Shown here: piece after piece, positions 22,650 to 36,800 of the stretch
Numbering within the stretch: position 1 is the first letter of the stretch
How the letters are laid out: the number at the start of each line of letters is the position of its first letter
Translations under genes and position numbers: made by a program
The notes under the pieces: model-generated
What the model was told of the DNA's origin: nothing
The model's input: the letters and a program-made list of their open reading frames with translations, nothing else
Databases searched by the model: none
Assembly: GCA_948567375.1 (NCBI GenBank)
Contig: OX419760.1
Coordinates: 31,248,001-31,312,000 of the forward strand
DNA from: Lunularia cruciata
Lineage: Eukaryota; Streptophyta; Marchantiopsida; Lunulariales; Lunulariaceae
DNA length: 64,000 nucleotides
Direction of reading: 5' to 3'

Positions 22650-25600
22650 AGAGTTCCATTCCATTGAGATGCAAGTGGTGTAATAAAAAAAGGTTGAGCA
22701 GTAAGGCCACGAGAACATCTCCGACATCGTCACTAGGTTATAGCACATGTGGAATCAGTCCTCATGGAAATCTTAAAAGCCTGTTTCTCTTTACCAAATC
22801 GATACACAGTTTCATTTTACATGCCAATTTGATGGGTTCTTCCATCCTTCATGTTTGCTACGCAGTCACCTTTTCTCTTTTACATGCCCATTTGCATTAT
22901 TATAGTGTAAGCTTTGTCATTTTTTGCTATACTGGCTTCAGATGTAAAACTACGGAGTAATTACCTTCAGTTCAGACTGAAGTCGTGTCGTCCACTTGGA
23001 ATCCCTTGTCCATTTTACTTAGATATGCCTGAATCGGCTCTCATAGTCTTCTCTATCTCCATACTTCCAATCGATTCTTTCCCACAAGGTCTTTGAGGAT
23101 GAGGTCTTTGAGGTCTTACGGAATGTAGTTACCTGTTAGGGTTTATCTTTGTACGGCTTTATGGGTCCATCCTTCTTGTTACCCTATACGAGTCGTATGT
23201 GTTCATCAAGTACTGTCATGTCTACTACTCATACTGGACAGAAATTGGTGATTGCTGGATGAAATATGCACACTAAGTACACCATGGATTGCCTTCACAT
23301 TCAAGGACGGATTTAAAGTAGACAAAGGCTCCATGCATCTTGCACGTTAATACTGCAAAATTTTTACTAGATTTGAGAGCGGATTAAAGCCATCTGATTA
23401 TGAAGAAGATGAGTTATGGGATACAAAGGCACTAGAAAGAATCAATGTGTTTATGCTCCCTTTAATCGTCTCCTGCACATTCAGAAGCCTTACCATGTTC
23501 AAGCGATAGTGCAATAAACTGTATAACAAATGACTTGGTATTCGCCTACCATGTGTCGAGATTGACTTCATTTGTCATCGTTCTGAGCCATGTATTATCG
23601 CGATACAGCAAATTTATTCGGCCTCTACAGAGTTTCCACTGGGAGGTAAATTTTGTTGCGCTGTAAAATTTCCACTGATCCAATTAAGAGGAAGGACTTC
23701 AACAATTTATGGTGAATCAAGACGTGTATCTGAAGTTAAAATCTGTGTCTTATACCTCCAACCAATGTGCCGATCTTCTACATTACCTTCCCGTTTCACT
23801 TGACTTGAAGAAACAAATCATGTTTAATATGAGCCGCATTGTAGATAAGCTACTTGCAAGTTATTACATAGGCACTTTGAACAATCACTCTACCTAATCC
23901 AAGACGTAAAGTGGAAAGCCATACTTGCCGGCTTCTGATTTCAAAACTAAATCATGTAGCCGAAATGTAGACAAGCTACCTACATGATATTGTATATCTC
24001 CTCTGAACATTCACTACCCACTGGCTGATCCAAGATGTGAGGTTGGAAAAGCTTTGAAGGCGGTTTTCCATCAACCTCAATCGGAGAATTGCCGACTTCT
24101 GAATTTAAAACTAAATTCATCGATGTCGTGATGTCCAGTACTGTAGGTATGAGCGATAGAAGAATTTTGTTAGAAAATACAGTCCCAAGGACCTCCCGTT
24201 ATAGCACATCATAAGGTCCAGCGAACATAAATCAGAGGACTAACAGGAAATAACGTGGTTCACTACTAAACTACCTTCACGGCTGAAACAAGCTACCTCC
24301 ACGGCTCACACCAGCCTAGGAACCTTCATTTCTCATTGCACACAAATATATATATACACAAACAGATATAGGCCCTCAGCACTGTCATCCGACTGAACTC
24401 CTGGACATTGACTGGCGGGATTTCATGAGTATTGACAAGATATCTAGTCACTTCAATACTTAGCCTTAGAAATGACTGAACAAGTGACTGTCCATGTCTT
24501 CACGGCATGTTTCATCAATTGAGTTTGCTCTTACTTTTGATCAGTCAAGTCCCTGATAACAAGCCAAACATAACAATTTACCATACACTGGAGTAATTTA
24601 CGTAAATTAGACGGCTACCGGTGAGCTGGAGCGTGTTCATATTATTCTCATGATTATCAAGAATTTTAGATGACTGTCAAATGCAGCTAGAGTTTTTAAC
24701 CCTACCTGTATGTAAGTCATTTTGTACAGGAGAAGTGGACACCGAAATGCCTGGCGCCGAGGCTTTTCGGAAATCTCCTCCAATTGGGATTCAATTCAGA
24801 GTATGTGGTGAGTGCTCATGAAATTGAACGCATCACTTCGTTGAGGATTGAGAGTTAACTTGTGCATGGGACCGTAGATTTAATGAACCTTAATTAACGT
24901 TAGAACTTCTGCATCTAGCTGAACTGTTTTAAACCTTGAACTCGGAGGTCGAGCAAATCAGCAATCGCGATGCTTAAAGTCGATATCAACACAAAATTTA
25001 GCAGTCAATTTATAATAATCATCACCACATATACATAGAATTCTAGTTGATTGCCGATCTAGATTTGGCAATGTCTGCGGTAGAGCACGAGCTCTTCATC
25101 TGAGCTTCCTTCGTCAGCGTCTGATTCGAAACGAAAGATCTTACTTCACCTTTTTAGACGCGGTGCTTATTCGTAATCGTGATACAGGAATTTAAAAGCT
25201 AATTCGAACGTAAGGTTTAAGATTTAGAGTATCTTCGTTCACATTTTCAGACGCAGAGCTTATCTGCACAGGAAGCGCGAGAACTTAGAAGCCCGAAAGG
25301 CTAAATCGCAATGAAATGAGTCATCCTTTATTTACGGTTGGGTCGCCTTTATCCCCATGAAACGAGAGCAAGGGGGAATTGCAATGTTGGAACGGTACAA
25401 AGTAGAAACTGAGTCAAAGGAGCTCTTATCCGGCAATGCTAGATTCCTATCGTTTTCAATAACCTAGCTCTCGATGGCTTTTCAACCAATGTACACGGTA
25501 CAGTGATACCAGGCAGGCATATTAGATGTGGGTGACAAGAAGTACAATAGGTTGCTCCACTGTTCATTCATGTAGTTACTCCAAAACGGTAGATAAGGTG

Positions 25601-28600
25601 TCGCAATTATACAGCTCCCCATACATGATGATACTACTTGAGTGTGGTACAGACAATAATCTTTACGCAGCCCTGCTTGCCCAGTACTTTGCATTGTCCT
25701 GAAGCAGCCTTCTGGTCTCTCGTCCACCATCAGGAAAATCCTCTTCTTGAGTTTTTATCAAGTTCGTCCACCACTAGGATATACTCCTGTAGGACACACA
25801 ACTTGATTCCTTATGACAAGTGTCTCCAAGAGTTGTAAGTCAAAGTTAAGATGGCTCAGAGCCCACCAACTCCTTTGAGCTTACTGTCTCCGATTCTCAG
25901 CTTCCGTTATGCAGTATTAGGTACTCATCTCCAACTTACATGGACCAGAGATGTAGACAGAGCTCAAGGTCCTGACGCACATTTTTAGGACAGGAAAGTA
26001 AGAGGAATTCCGAGCTTATGAGACGACGACCTAGATCTAAACTGTAAAGGGCAGCTCTCAATCCACAGAATCTCCAGATGTCTGTAATGTTTACAGACCT
26101 GCATACACCACAACACCAGGATACCCTCATGCTTTAGATTTGGCAAGTGCATTTCCGCAACACCCATACTGGTAGTAGACTTTTTGCTCACAAACACGTT
26201 GTGAATTCACTCTTAGTCCTCCGAGGAGAGAATATGCATGCATTCTCGAGCTTCAGGGTTCTTCTGCCATAGGGGGGAAAGAATCATTCCACAAATTCAG
26301 AGCAACGTCCACATTCTGTTCCTCTTCCTAAGCACAAGGAAACGCTTACATAAAACTGAACCTCAACTTACCGTCTTCTAGTCTTCTCATGTTGTTCTTG
26401 CCGCTGGTGCTGCTTCATACCTTGAACGGAATTTAAAACGCACTTCTTCATCAAAGAAGCGTTTCTCTGATTCTCCGCCGGTTCATATTGCTTATCCATC
26501 CACGTGTTCAAAATTGCATTCCTATGGATCAGGACATCCATGTTTTGGTTATCACATTGACTCATGGCTGATGATATCACACTCCGCTATGGATCAAACA
26601 AAACACGTTGATGTTGCTTGCACAGATGGTTTGGAACCCGAAAGAGAACCCACGTTATGACTAGGGGACTTTGACCTATCTTTGGTTCACCATTCAAGGA
26701 ACATAAATAAGCAATATCATCTTAAGAAGAATGACATAGTGATTCCTCAATGTATTCGTTCAAGCTACAATTTGGAAGATGGCAGGTTAACGCTGATATT
26801 TTAATGCACTCCAATTTTTTATTATAAAACTAATAGTTGACAGGAAATTTTCGCAAATTGTAAGACGTAAGAATAGAATGCACTTAAAAAGAATTTCCTT
26901 GTACTTTCTTCTCTATGTACCTTGTTAATTAACTCTAGTACAAAATCACTGAATTAGTGTCTTAAAGCTTGTGGGCGTGTGCATTATACGTCAGTGGAAC
27001 AAGTATTTCCTACAGCTGACTATCATCTATGAAAAGTACGGAGATAATATGTCCTTGACAAAAAGACTTAGATAGTATGATTTATAAGTGCCGAACGATC
27101 ATCAATGTGGAGTCCATGTAAACATACCACTAATTGTCTATCTCGCACATCTGATTTGATTGATTTCTCACTGTGAGTTATTGCCAATCCACTGCGGTGA
27201 AAGTTTACCTCTTCTTTCAAAGAGGTCAGTTGAGACTCTCGAGGTCACACCTTAAACCTTAAATTCGGTAGCTTTTGGCACTCATGTCAAAATCATGCCC
27301 TATGGATCTGTACAGACTAGTTTCTTCAAAACCTCTAAGGGATACATGACAGCGCTATGGGTTCTACGCTGTGCACTTTTTAAGTGGAAATGAGTGAGGT
27401 CTCTGCTGGTCCTGGTGTTTGATTATTGACCAAACAGCGACACCGTGTCTATGGTTGAACACCCCGAGGCTCCCATGATCACACACATTCCTCACAGACA
27501 TTTCATGGTACTGCCCATTAGACAGACACGGCACGGTACTTGTATTCGAGTAACCTGGCAGGCAAACTCAATGTACATGAAATCTGGAAGCTATCTCAAC
27601 TAACTACAGTAGGTGCCATTCTATCTTGAATTATGGATACAATTAACTCCTTATGAGTACAACTTGCATCAATATGGAAACCGTATGCTGTTGATAACTG
27701 CTCTGAGATTGATCATGATATCTCAGGTTTTTCACACCAATGTAGGTCCGAACTCTACTGTAACAGTTTATAAGCAATCAAGCTTATTTCATGTCCAGAT
27801 TCTGTGTTGTTGAGTTGTTTTATCCCTGGCCTTTTGTTCTACATCAACTTCCAGCTTTGCAACAGAATCCATTTCTTAAGCCAGATCCAGCTATAGTATA
27901 GCTAAGTCGAACCTTTCACTTATTTGATGCTGACTGAAGCACCAGTATGGCTGTGGACAGGAAATGTATGTTTCTTGTCTGGATTCAGAAGCACAGGCCT
28001 GTGAATAGATCCTTCTGATCATTAAAAGTGGCGTGTTAATTCGTCTCATGGTGTTGTATTCGTGAATTGCATCATAAAATATAGTATTTTTCAAATGTGA
28101 GTATCAGTTTAATATTCAGTTGAAATGAGGTTGGAAGTTTTGAGAACTGTCTTTGTTTTACAAGTGTTTTCAAGGTCAGTCCTTACTATAATATATAATT
28201 CCAAACTGCATACTTTTGTCATTGTTATTTGGCTGTTGATATCTCAAGGAATCTGGTCGTAGGGTCTCCTGTCACAAAGACGCCAGCTTGTCGAAGTCAA
28301 GCCAGGGCATGAGATCGAGAAGAAGAGATAGAGAGGTGAAGCAGACATGGAGTAACTTGCAACTATACCGATGTAACACGAGAAGAACATTCAGTTACGT
28401 CAAGGTTCTCCGACCTGACGGTTGGTTTTGGGGAGACTTCGCTATTACAGCGGGAAAGAAGATCACGCGTATAATACAGCCCTATCGTAGGAGAGTTGGG
28501 GTACCAAGCTATTGCAAGTCCAGCTAGTTTTAACCTAATTTAGACCCGAAGTAAACCATTTGAACTGAACTATGTTGCAGTTGGCGATTGAGAATCTTAC

Positions 28601-30869
28601 CGAGTGCATTATAGAGCTACTGGGGTACATCGTTGTAGACTACAACTCATATACATTGGACAGCAGTGCAGCCGCCGCCGCCCTGGCTGCCAGTTGTACT
28701 TCGCTACTTTGTTGATTGCATGACGCTGATCGTCACCAATTCTAGAGTTCATTCTAACGTAGAGGACAGTCCCAGCCCGCCCATGTTTCGCGGCGTGCTG
28801 TGTGTCGGCGAAGAACGCCTCAGTATGGGAGACAAGATCGGACGGTCAGCCAGTGCAAACATTTCTTCACGATTCGGCATATAATTTCTTAACCTCCCTC
28901 AAGAAAGGAATCAGATTATCGTAACGCATCTGACTGAATGTTGGGTGTTTTGTCGCCACCACGCATTACTTGCAAATTTGGCTGGACGCACTCAGTAGGG
29001 AGTCTGTTAGAAGTGTTGCACAAATCTAGCGTTCGGGTTGTTTTGTCGAGAGCGCCGTAAGTCGCTATTTCTATTGCGAGACTGTAGAGGGCGGGGTTCC
29101 TTTCCAGAACAATCCATCTAGCTAAACAGGATTGTTTCTATCGATGATATACAACTGGTAGCGGAATGGAGAAAACTCAGTCGACGGGCAGATAAACGGA
29201 GAGGAGAAACGGACCGTCAAGAGACAAGTGATTGTCAAAGAAAAGTCGGCCATGCGCGATCCGGCTGGTACACTTCTGGCAGAGGATGAGATGCCAACGC
29301 GATTTTGCTCTTAGCGCTACTTGCGTGAAATCGTTGGATGAAGTTACGGTCTACGGTGACAAACTACTGGATTCGACTGCATAATGTGTTGAAATCCTGA
29401 TTTCTTAACCGAGAATTGATCGAAAATCTCACAACAAAACGGCGACCCTCATCTCCACGTCCTCTCGGAATTGAGATTATGATCTCGGGTTACAGAACCT
29501 GTGTTGCATGGTTCTAAATATTGGTGGCGGATACGGATGTTACATCCAGAGATCCAGGCTGGTGTAGCGTTCTGGCATCCTCATCGCAGAACCTGCTCCT
29601 ATGGATCTTGATAGACTGGAGCAACGGAGGAGGTAAGGTGTGCTAGCTACGTAAGAGCGAGTCGCCAAGTGACGCACATCATATTCATGACTGGAACTCG
29701 TATTATATGCGATGTTATTGATGAGAGTACAACTGGGATTCTAGGCTGTTGCTCTCACCCCTGACAGGGAAGGTCAGTGTCTATAGACACTGTGTATAAA
29801 GCCAATGCCCGGCTATCACACTGGCAGTTCTCCGAGCTCTCCCGCTTGCGAAATCGGGATCTCGTGTCCTCTATTCAGATCACAACGATTGATACTGTGT
29901 ACATAGCTCGCCCCGCTCTCCTATGTCTGTTCCACCGAGCACTCTGCTTCTTAAACATGTTCTAGTCTGCTAGACTTGTCATCTTTTGATTTACATGAAT
30001 CCGCTTGTAAAGTACGGGTTCTCGTTATAATTTCTTGATCTCTACCCTTGGTTCGGTCATCAGATCGTCTTCATTATTTGAACTCAGCAGATCTCTCGTC
30101 TGTAGCTTAGAGATCATCATTTTCCAATATCTTGAATTTCATTTTCTCTATTCTATGTCTGTATATTAAGTGAACTCATTGTTTACTCAGTTTGCTTTCT
30201 GGCGTACAGGCACTTTGCTCCCATTCTTGCAGCCTATCTGCTCATTATGTTCCTATGTTCATTTACCGAGCTTAAGCGCCCCTACATAACAGGGCCATCT
30301 ATTCCAATACTCCAGCTTACCTGCTCGTCATTCTATCAAATTTGATCACCGGCGTCTTCACCTCATCAGTACCAGACATAGACAGCTAATCTTCAATTTC
30401 CTGGCCCCCTCCCTCTTATGTTGCCCAATTTCTGTTACTTAGTCTGATTCTCCTAGCTGTCCATTCCATGAAGCAGAAGTCTCGTCTGCACTCCTGTCCC
30501 AGACTTTGATCTCAGTCGCGCTCTTCACGGGGCCAAGCACACGAAGACAGCGTTCACTACACTGTAAGTTGTTGTGACTACATGGATGATGCTAATCGGT
30601 AGAGCAGGACGGAGAATCCTATGTACAAATTGCAAAGTAGCTGAATTTTGAAGGAATCGGATGTAATTCGACGCTGTCTTGCTTGTGCGAATGCATCCAG
30701 GCACCAGACATATGGTCATTGTTTCTGGTGTCCCTGGACTAACTCTTTCCTAAATGATGATGCAGATATTGCAGGACGATATTACATGTAAGCCGTCCAC
30801 AGATTGTAGGGGTTACACCGGTCCGGGAGCTCCATCTCTCACTGGTTTCTTCAATCTTGTAACTCCACA
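22650..30869. other. Intergenic, no recognisable gene
   Basis: Only short ORFs (under about 100 codons) without recognisable domains occur. Base composition appears higher in GC from about 28.2 kb towards the O-fucosyltransferase start codon, so part of 28.2-30.87 kb may be promoter or an unspliced 5' leader of that gene; this is inference. A weak tRNA-like patch at about 25,060-25,140 is too degraded to call. Confidence 0.5.
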
Positions 30870-33800
30870 ATGAAACTTTCTTATATATCTATACCTATGC
30901 TCACGGTCCACACAATCACGCCAACAAACCTTTCGGTCTCGTCTCCAAGGAAAACTGCAAAGTCCTCCAGCAGATTGTGGGGCAGAGCAGGAAGTACGAT
31001 TAGTTGGATAGCACTCTTGGCTCTTTTCGGAAGCGTAAGCATACTCAAATCTGCATTCAGCTGGCATTCGAGCGATCTTATACATGACTCTTGTTTCTCC
31101 ATCCTTCCTTCCAAACGTCTAGAGACTTACCATTCAGCTCTTCAGGAGATCGCAGAACAAAGGCCTCTTGTGCCTCCGCTTCTAGCATCAAACCTGACCT
31201 CATCCAGGAAGTTATTCCGCAAGAATTCAAACGGATTGGATTATCAGCCATGCATAGAATTTAGTCGAACCTACAAGGCAGCATCTTCGATGGTGTTACA
31301 TTCAAAGCGAAAGTACTTAATTGTCGTGGTGAATGGAGGATTGAACCAGCAACGGAACCAAATTGTTGATGCCGTCGTAATTGCGCGTATTCTTGGGGCC
31401 GCGTTAGTGCTTCCAATACTGCAAGTGAATCGGATCTGGGAGGATGAGAGGTACGCTTGTGCTCAACATCTCATGTCATACAATAGTTGTGGTCATTCCC
31501 ATTCTAACTTCCGTCATATAAAGCAGCTGCATTCTATGAATATCCATAGTGAGCTCTAGGGTACTGATATGGTACTCTTCAACTATGACCAAATATTATG
31601 AACATCCGTTTGTTGGCTCACCTGTAGATAAGTTTGAGTTATACACTAGTTCTAGCTATAGTACCACGAAACTTGGATATCTGAGCTCGCGAGTACTGTA
31701 GACAGGGACTGCTCAGGCTTGGAAGTAATGCACCACGAAAGAAGAGGGGTTTTGTGCAGGAGTTGGAGTTTGAGTTTTAGACGGCTTACTGAATAATGCG
31801 TTGTTACCCTGCAGTGAATTCTCTGATATCTTTGATGTAGAACACTTCAAAAGGACCTTGAAGGATGATTTGCTCATAGTATCAAGTCTCCCATCAACTC
31901 TCGTGATGTCCAAGCCCGTAGAATCGAGAGACGCTCCTCTGAATTCGAGTCCGGAGTGGTTCCGTTCAAACTATGCCAATAAGGTAAGCAATCTCTCTAC
32001 TGCAGTTGAAACAAGAGCTTCACGGTATCGTAGCATACTATAGCTACGTCATATCGGTTGTCTCCAGAAGTTTGTGTTAACACTCACTGGTTGTTAGGAC
32101 CATGGCCACAACATTGTAAAGGTAACTACATAGACGTTAGTGTAGCTATGTCTGTAGCTATATTTGATCCACTACTCGACTGTTGCTGCGTATCTATAAA
32201 CTGAACGCCTCCTCCATGCTCAATTCAGTCGTGAATAGAATGTAGTATGGAACTCTGAGTTCCTTTCTCCTGGTACGAGCATGTACGCAATTCCCGGAAC
32301 CGCGTAACTCGGGGAATATTCTCGAATGTCTTTGAAAGGCCAACTCGTTCCAGTAACACGTATTTCTACAATCTTATGAATGCAGTTCAACAGAGGTGGT
32401 ATTCTTCTACTACGCAGTTTGGACTCTAGACTATCCAAGGATCTTCCCATTGATCTTCAAAAACTGCGCTGCAAGGTAGACCTCCAAGTCTTGTCGACCA
32501 CAGTTGCATATTCTCGCGAAATATTTATACTCCGTCTAGTTGTTTTGCTGTGTTGTGACAATCTAAGTGCAAAGTGATTGTCAGCAATTCTGCTTGCTTG
32601 TTTGTAGCAATCGAAGTCAGTGGATTTGGTACCGCACTATTCAGTGTTCTTTCTGCGGAACCAATGTTCAACAGCGGTATTAATTTTGCAGTGGTTTTGA
32701 TGCTCTATCAGGTTGCATTTCACGCGCTTCGCTTTGCTGCTCCTATTCAGGCTTTGGGTGACACACTTGCTCGAAGAATCGCCAGACAGGGCCCTTATGT
32801 TGCGCTTCATCTAAGAATGGAGAGGGATGTATGGATCCGAACCGGTTGCTCTTCTGGCCTGGGTCCCTCCTTTGATGCAGAAGTCGAAGAGGAAAGAATC
32901 CAGAAACCACAATTTCTTACAACGCGTAACAACATGACTTATGCAGATCGCCGCCGGGCTGGTCAATGCCCACTAAATGCAGAGGAAATTGTCAGGTACC
33001 GGTTTCTCTTCAATTAGCAGCTCCTATTACAAATGACTCGTCCTGTCTTACCACCAACCCGTTTGCGCCATCCATATTGGGCAAGAATCGAATGACGAGC
33101 GTCTGAAATGTTTTGGTTTCGCGAATTACGTACCTCGCTAACGATCGGTGCTATTATTTTATTGTGGTGGCAGGCTTCTCAGCGCCCTTGGAGCAACGGA
33201 ACACACAACTATATTTTGGGCCGGAGGCGAACCTTTTGGAGGTGGACAAGCTCTGCAACCACTAATCGATAAGTTTCCACTTTTGTATAACAAAGGGAAT
33301 CTTGCGTTCCCAGAGGAGCTCAACGCCTTTAAGACGAGAGCATCTATGCTTGCTGCGATCGACTACATTGTATGCTTGAACAGCAATTTGTTCATACCAT
33401 CTCATGGAGGGAATATGGGCCGCGCAATCAAGGTGAAAACTACAGAAGAAAATTCTCTTTCTGAATGAGCATGATATAACGTCCTGACATCCATTTCTCG
33501 GAGTATCAATAAACATTGTCGTAGGGTAGTAGAAGACACAGCCAAAATATCTGGTCCCACAAGTAGAATGTCCCAGCGTTTGGCGCAGTACAAACACAAC
33601 ATCATCCGGATGTGACATGCTCATACGGAGATGTATTGTTTTGCAGGGAAACAGGATCTATGCAGGTCATAAAAAAAATGTAACGCCTAACAAGCGTCTC
33701 ATGCTCGAAATACTTGACAACACTACTGTCTCTCGAGAAGAAGCGGACCAAAGTATTGCTGAACTACATATCGAGACCTCAAATCAGCTAATATTGCGTA

Positions 33801-33892
33801 CGGACAAGAAGGGACTGGACGTTTTGGCTTATCCCATGCCCGAATGCATGTGCCAAAGGGAGAAACAGAGTACCACGTCTGCTTCCATTTAA
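30870..33892 (+). CDS. Plant GDP-fucose O-fucosyltransferase-family protein (GT106/DUF246-like), six exons
   Basis: Exons: 30870-31450, 31815-31983, 32386-32475, 32712-32995, 33174-33432, 33647-33892. Each junction has GT/AG, and the joined frame is open for 542 residues, a usual length for the family. A hydrophobic segment at residues about 43-59 after a basic N-terminus predicts a type II Golgi anchor. Family motifs: VVVNGGLNQQRNQIVDA (from about residue 152; donor-sugar/N-terminal motif), WEDE-SEFSDIFD across intron 1, GILLLRSLDSRLSKDLP, FHALRF, YVALHLRMERD with the conserved HLR arginine near residue 315, FWAGGEP, and SHGGNMGRA (about 451-459), then YAGHKK and MPECMC. The substrate is not deducible; relatives act in cell-wall and glycoprotein fucosylation or related pathways. 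The ATG at 30870 fits a full N-terminus with the anchor, but upstream non-coding exons cannot be excluded. I see no inactivating change. Confidence 0.93.
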
Positions 33893-36800
33893 TATTCATA
33901 TACTTCCTTGGGTGTACAGATTTCAGATCTCAAACAATTTTGCAGATCTCCTAAGCGATTAGCATGAATGGGCACCCCAACAGAAACAGTAATTGTTCAG
34001 GTATGGTCAAATTATCCATGAGCTGGTAAAGATAGGCAGCCCAAGGTAGAAGTACAAAGTCAGATTGGAGGATCTACCCATTGACGTTGAACAAGACGTC
34101 CGAGCAATGTACAGGTTGGCTAGTTTAGCAATTAGGTACAACGGGAGAAAACTGTGCTACCGAGACCACGAGTAAAGAGAATGACATCCAAGTCCTGCAG
34201 GAGCGATCATCCTGCAAGGGCTAGAGCTTTCAGTCAATGAAAGCATCCGAGAAGCTAATTTGCATGAAAAAAATTCTTTCACAAGGGAGAATTTTCTCAA
34301 AGAGAGAGCATTTCTGAGTTTCATTGAAGTCCAGCATATTGTTGACCTCCATGTAGGATTCATTTAGTCAGAAATGAGATACAAAAGATTTTACATCAAC
34401 ATTTGTGGTGGGAAACCATACGAAAGTTAAATTGTCTTTGTGAAAGCGCGTACTTAGCTTTATAAATTTCTAAAAGCTTGGAGCATTGGTACTTGGTAAT
34501 AAGAACACTCACACAAGTTCATAGTGTAAATTACGCTTCGGGTGGTGTTACGGATTCGTAAGACAATTCTGCGCGGTTACAGATGATAGGGTAGATATTG
34601 ATCATTTCCCCTTCAACCTTAACTTTAGTCAAACTAGTTGGAACACAACCCTTGTACGCCGATCTTGCAAGCATCTTGAATTTTGACCGCAGGCTCGAGC
34701 TCATATCTGGTCTCTCATGCTTATATGATGCACAATTGCGTGCACCTGAGACTGGATGGCTTACATATGTTTTCCTGCTGAATTAAAGCTTACTGCGAGT
34801 GTGTCACTGGCGTGGACTGTGAGGTGAAGTTGCTGGAGCTCACCTGTCGAAGTCTTTTCTGTAGTCCACGTCAGAATGTTGAACCAGCTGCAGTATAAAC
34901 CCAGGCGATACAGATGAGCTTGACCAGCCCGGGTCACACCTCGGAAGGACATTACATACACGTGAAATGTTATAAATTTAGTTGGACTTGCGTAAGACGA
35001 TTAAATGCGGGAGGCTGACCCAAGCACGAATTAAGGGGGCTCATTGTCACGCCACACTACTGAACATCAACCTCGTCAACCACATTAACTACGCCGTAGA
35101 AGTGATACCAAGTATTACACTGACATGAATTCTGGACATGCAAAGCCTTTGCCTGTGTCAAACTAAGTTGGTCTCTGATCAAGAATCTCAAAGACTCATC
35201 AGGGTCCAAGTACCCCAGATCGGCTTGTTAAAGCCAGTGATAGACGACCTAAGAGCGACGCTCATGGAATTTTAGACGAACACCAGCTTTGCTACAAATG
35301 GCGCGGCCGATTGCACTCGTAACATGGCGGACTTCAATGGCCTTTCTCAGACTTTGGTTGGCGCACTCCGGATAGTTCCCAAACGAAAGTTTTAAGTTTG
35401 TAAATATGGTTAAAGATCACCTCATTAATCATGGTAATGGTGAAAATGTAATTTTAATTGAATTATGAAACGATTCAATAGCCTATGCAGCGTAACACGT
35501 AGCGGGTGATTACGTGTTATTTTGGATAGGCCATTGACTAATAATTACCTATTTACACAATTCGAAATAGAATATATTTCGACAGTTTTTGTAATTTTTT
35601 GATGTTACTGAATTTTTCACGAGTAGAATATTATCATAGCAAGTACTTTTCTTTAATATATTAAATCAAGATATGATGATGAATATGCATCATAGAGAAA
35701 CTGCTGTCATTACATGTATTAGTTCTTGAATTTTGTCTTGATTAGTCTGAAAAGAAATTCTAATCAAAGAGATCAAGAGAAACTCTTCTCACCTACTTAT
35801 TTTTTCTCTTAAAATTTTTAAACATGTCTAAAACCACCAGGAATAAATTCACCATCCAGATACCTTTTCCTTTTTCCTACTTTTGGATGTTTCTATGGAT
35901 TCCAAATTTTCGAAAAACTTATTATGAGAGGAAAAGATCAAAATTATTGCACCAAGTTTCTCCTCTCCTTTGAATTAACAGTTTTGAAAAAAAATAAAAA
36001 TTGGAACAAGAAAATCAATATACTTCAACATGATGAACATATTAAATATTAGATGAAAATGAACATAGAAGTAAATATTCTTCATCATGTTCTATGTAAG
36101 CAAAATTTGATATAATCATATTTGAAAAAATACCTTTTTCAATATAACATCATTTATCTTTTGAATAATATAATTTATCTCTGTTAGATGAAATATGCTT
36201 ATTTCCCATATATCATGCTAGCAAGGAAAAAAATCTTAGTGCATCTAATTTTTTTTCTTGCTTTGTAGCAAACCATTAACCTTAGTTTTCTCCTATTTAA
36301 TTTCTTGATTTCATTTTGAAATAGTATCGCTGGTTGTAAGTCTTGCAACCCTTTATCTTGCATAAAAAGATTGAGACTTTAGAAAGTTATAATAGTTTCT
36401 AACTTCCGTGACAATTACTGCCTATAACAGATTTGAACTTTTGGTAAAGTAGGGACAAACTCAAGTTATTACAATCATATGGGCAAACTTCAAGACGATT
36501 GAAAGATGCAAATAGTTCCGGAAGTACTAGTGGAGTGCAACCAAGGAATCGTGCCGAATGAAACCAACAATAGGATAGGATGGGCTTTTAGTATGGATCA
36601 TGAAATGGAATAGACTTATGTAAAGACAACTACATGTAAAGGAATGGGATAGTCTCCCAAATCTTGTTAGTTCACATCGCTATGCTAATATAGCATAGCG
36701 ATGTGAACTAACAAGATTTGGATGGTGCCAAGCGGAAGATTATGTAAGGACCAAGTTTTGATGAGGTTATAGATATTTAGTGCTATAATTTACATAATTT

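Larger units (their letters stand above)
14060..22650 (+). mobile_element. Decayed Ty1/copia LTR retrotransposon, split by a nested insertion
   Basis: Domains occur in copia order on the + strand: gag/zinc-knuckle region (to about 15.40 kb), protease, GAG-pre-integrase, integrase, reverse transcriptase and RNase H, which defines Ty1/copia (integrase before RT). Degraded LTR-like ends flank it. At about 14.1-14.24 kb, TGATAGCTGGTATAATTATTAC and a following ATATATAGGTCTTACCTTTGCC match TGATAGCTGAGGTTAGTATAACTATTACC and ATATATAGAGTTTACCTTTC at about 22.51-22.64 kb. A possible primer-binding site (AGATACTAATAGC) follows the left end at about 14,245. Many stops and frameshifts show an old, dead copy. 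The 15.41-18.78 kb stretch does not belong to it. Confidence 0.85.

Noticed and set aside
25060-25140. tRNA-like patch with GGTAGAGC, an AGCTC/GAGCT stem around a CAT anticodon, and GATTCGAA
   Set aside because: The acceptor and T stems do not pair, so it is at most a decayed tRNA relic; chance similarity cannot be excluded.
22646-29965. Several 60-100 codon ORFs in the 22.6-30 kb region
   Set aside because: Isolated, no domain, no supporting splice structure, and expected by chance in this length of sequence.
33617-33646. Upstream extension of the last O-fucosyltransferase exon
   Set aside because: A clear TTTTGCAG acceptor at 33646 and homology starting at GNRIYAGHKK show that the open frame before it is intron.
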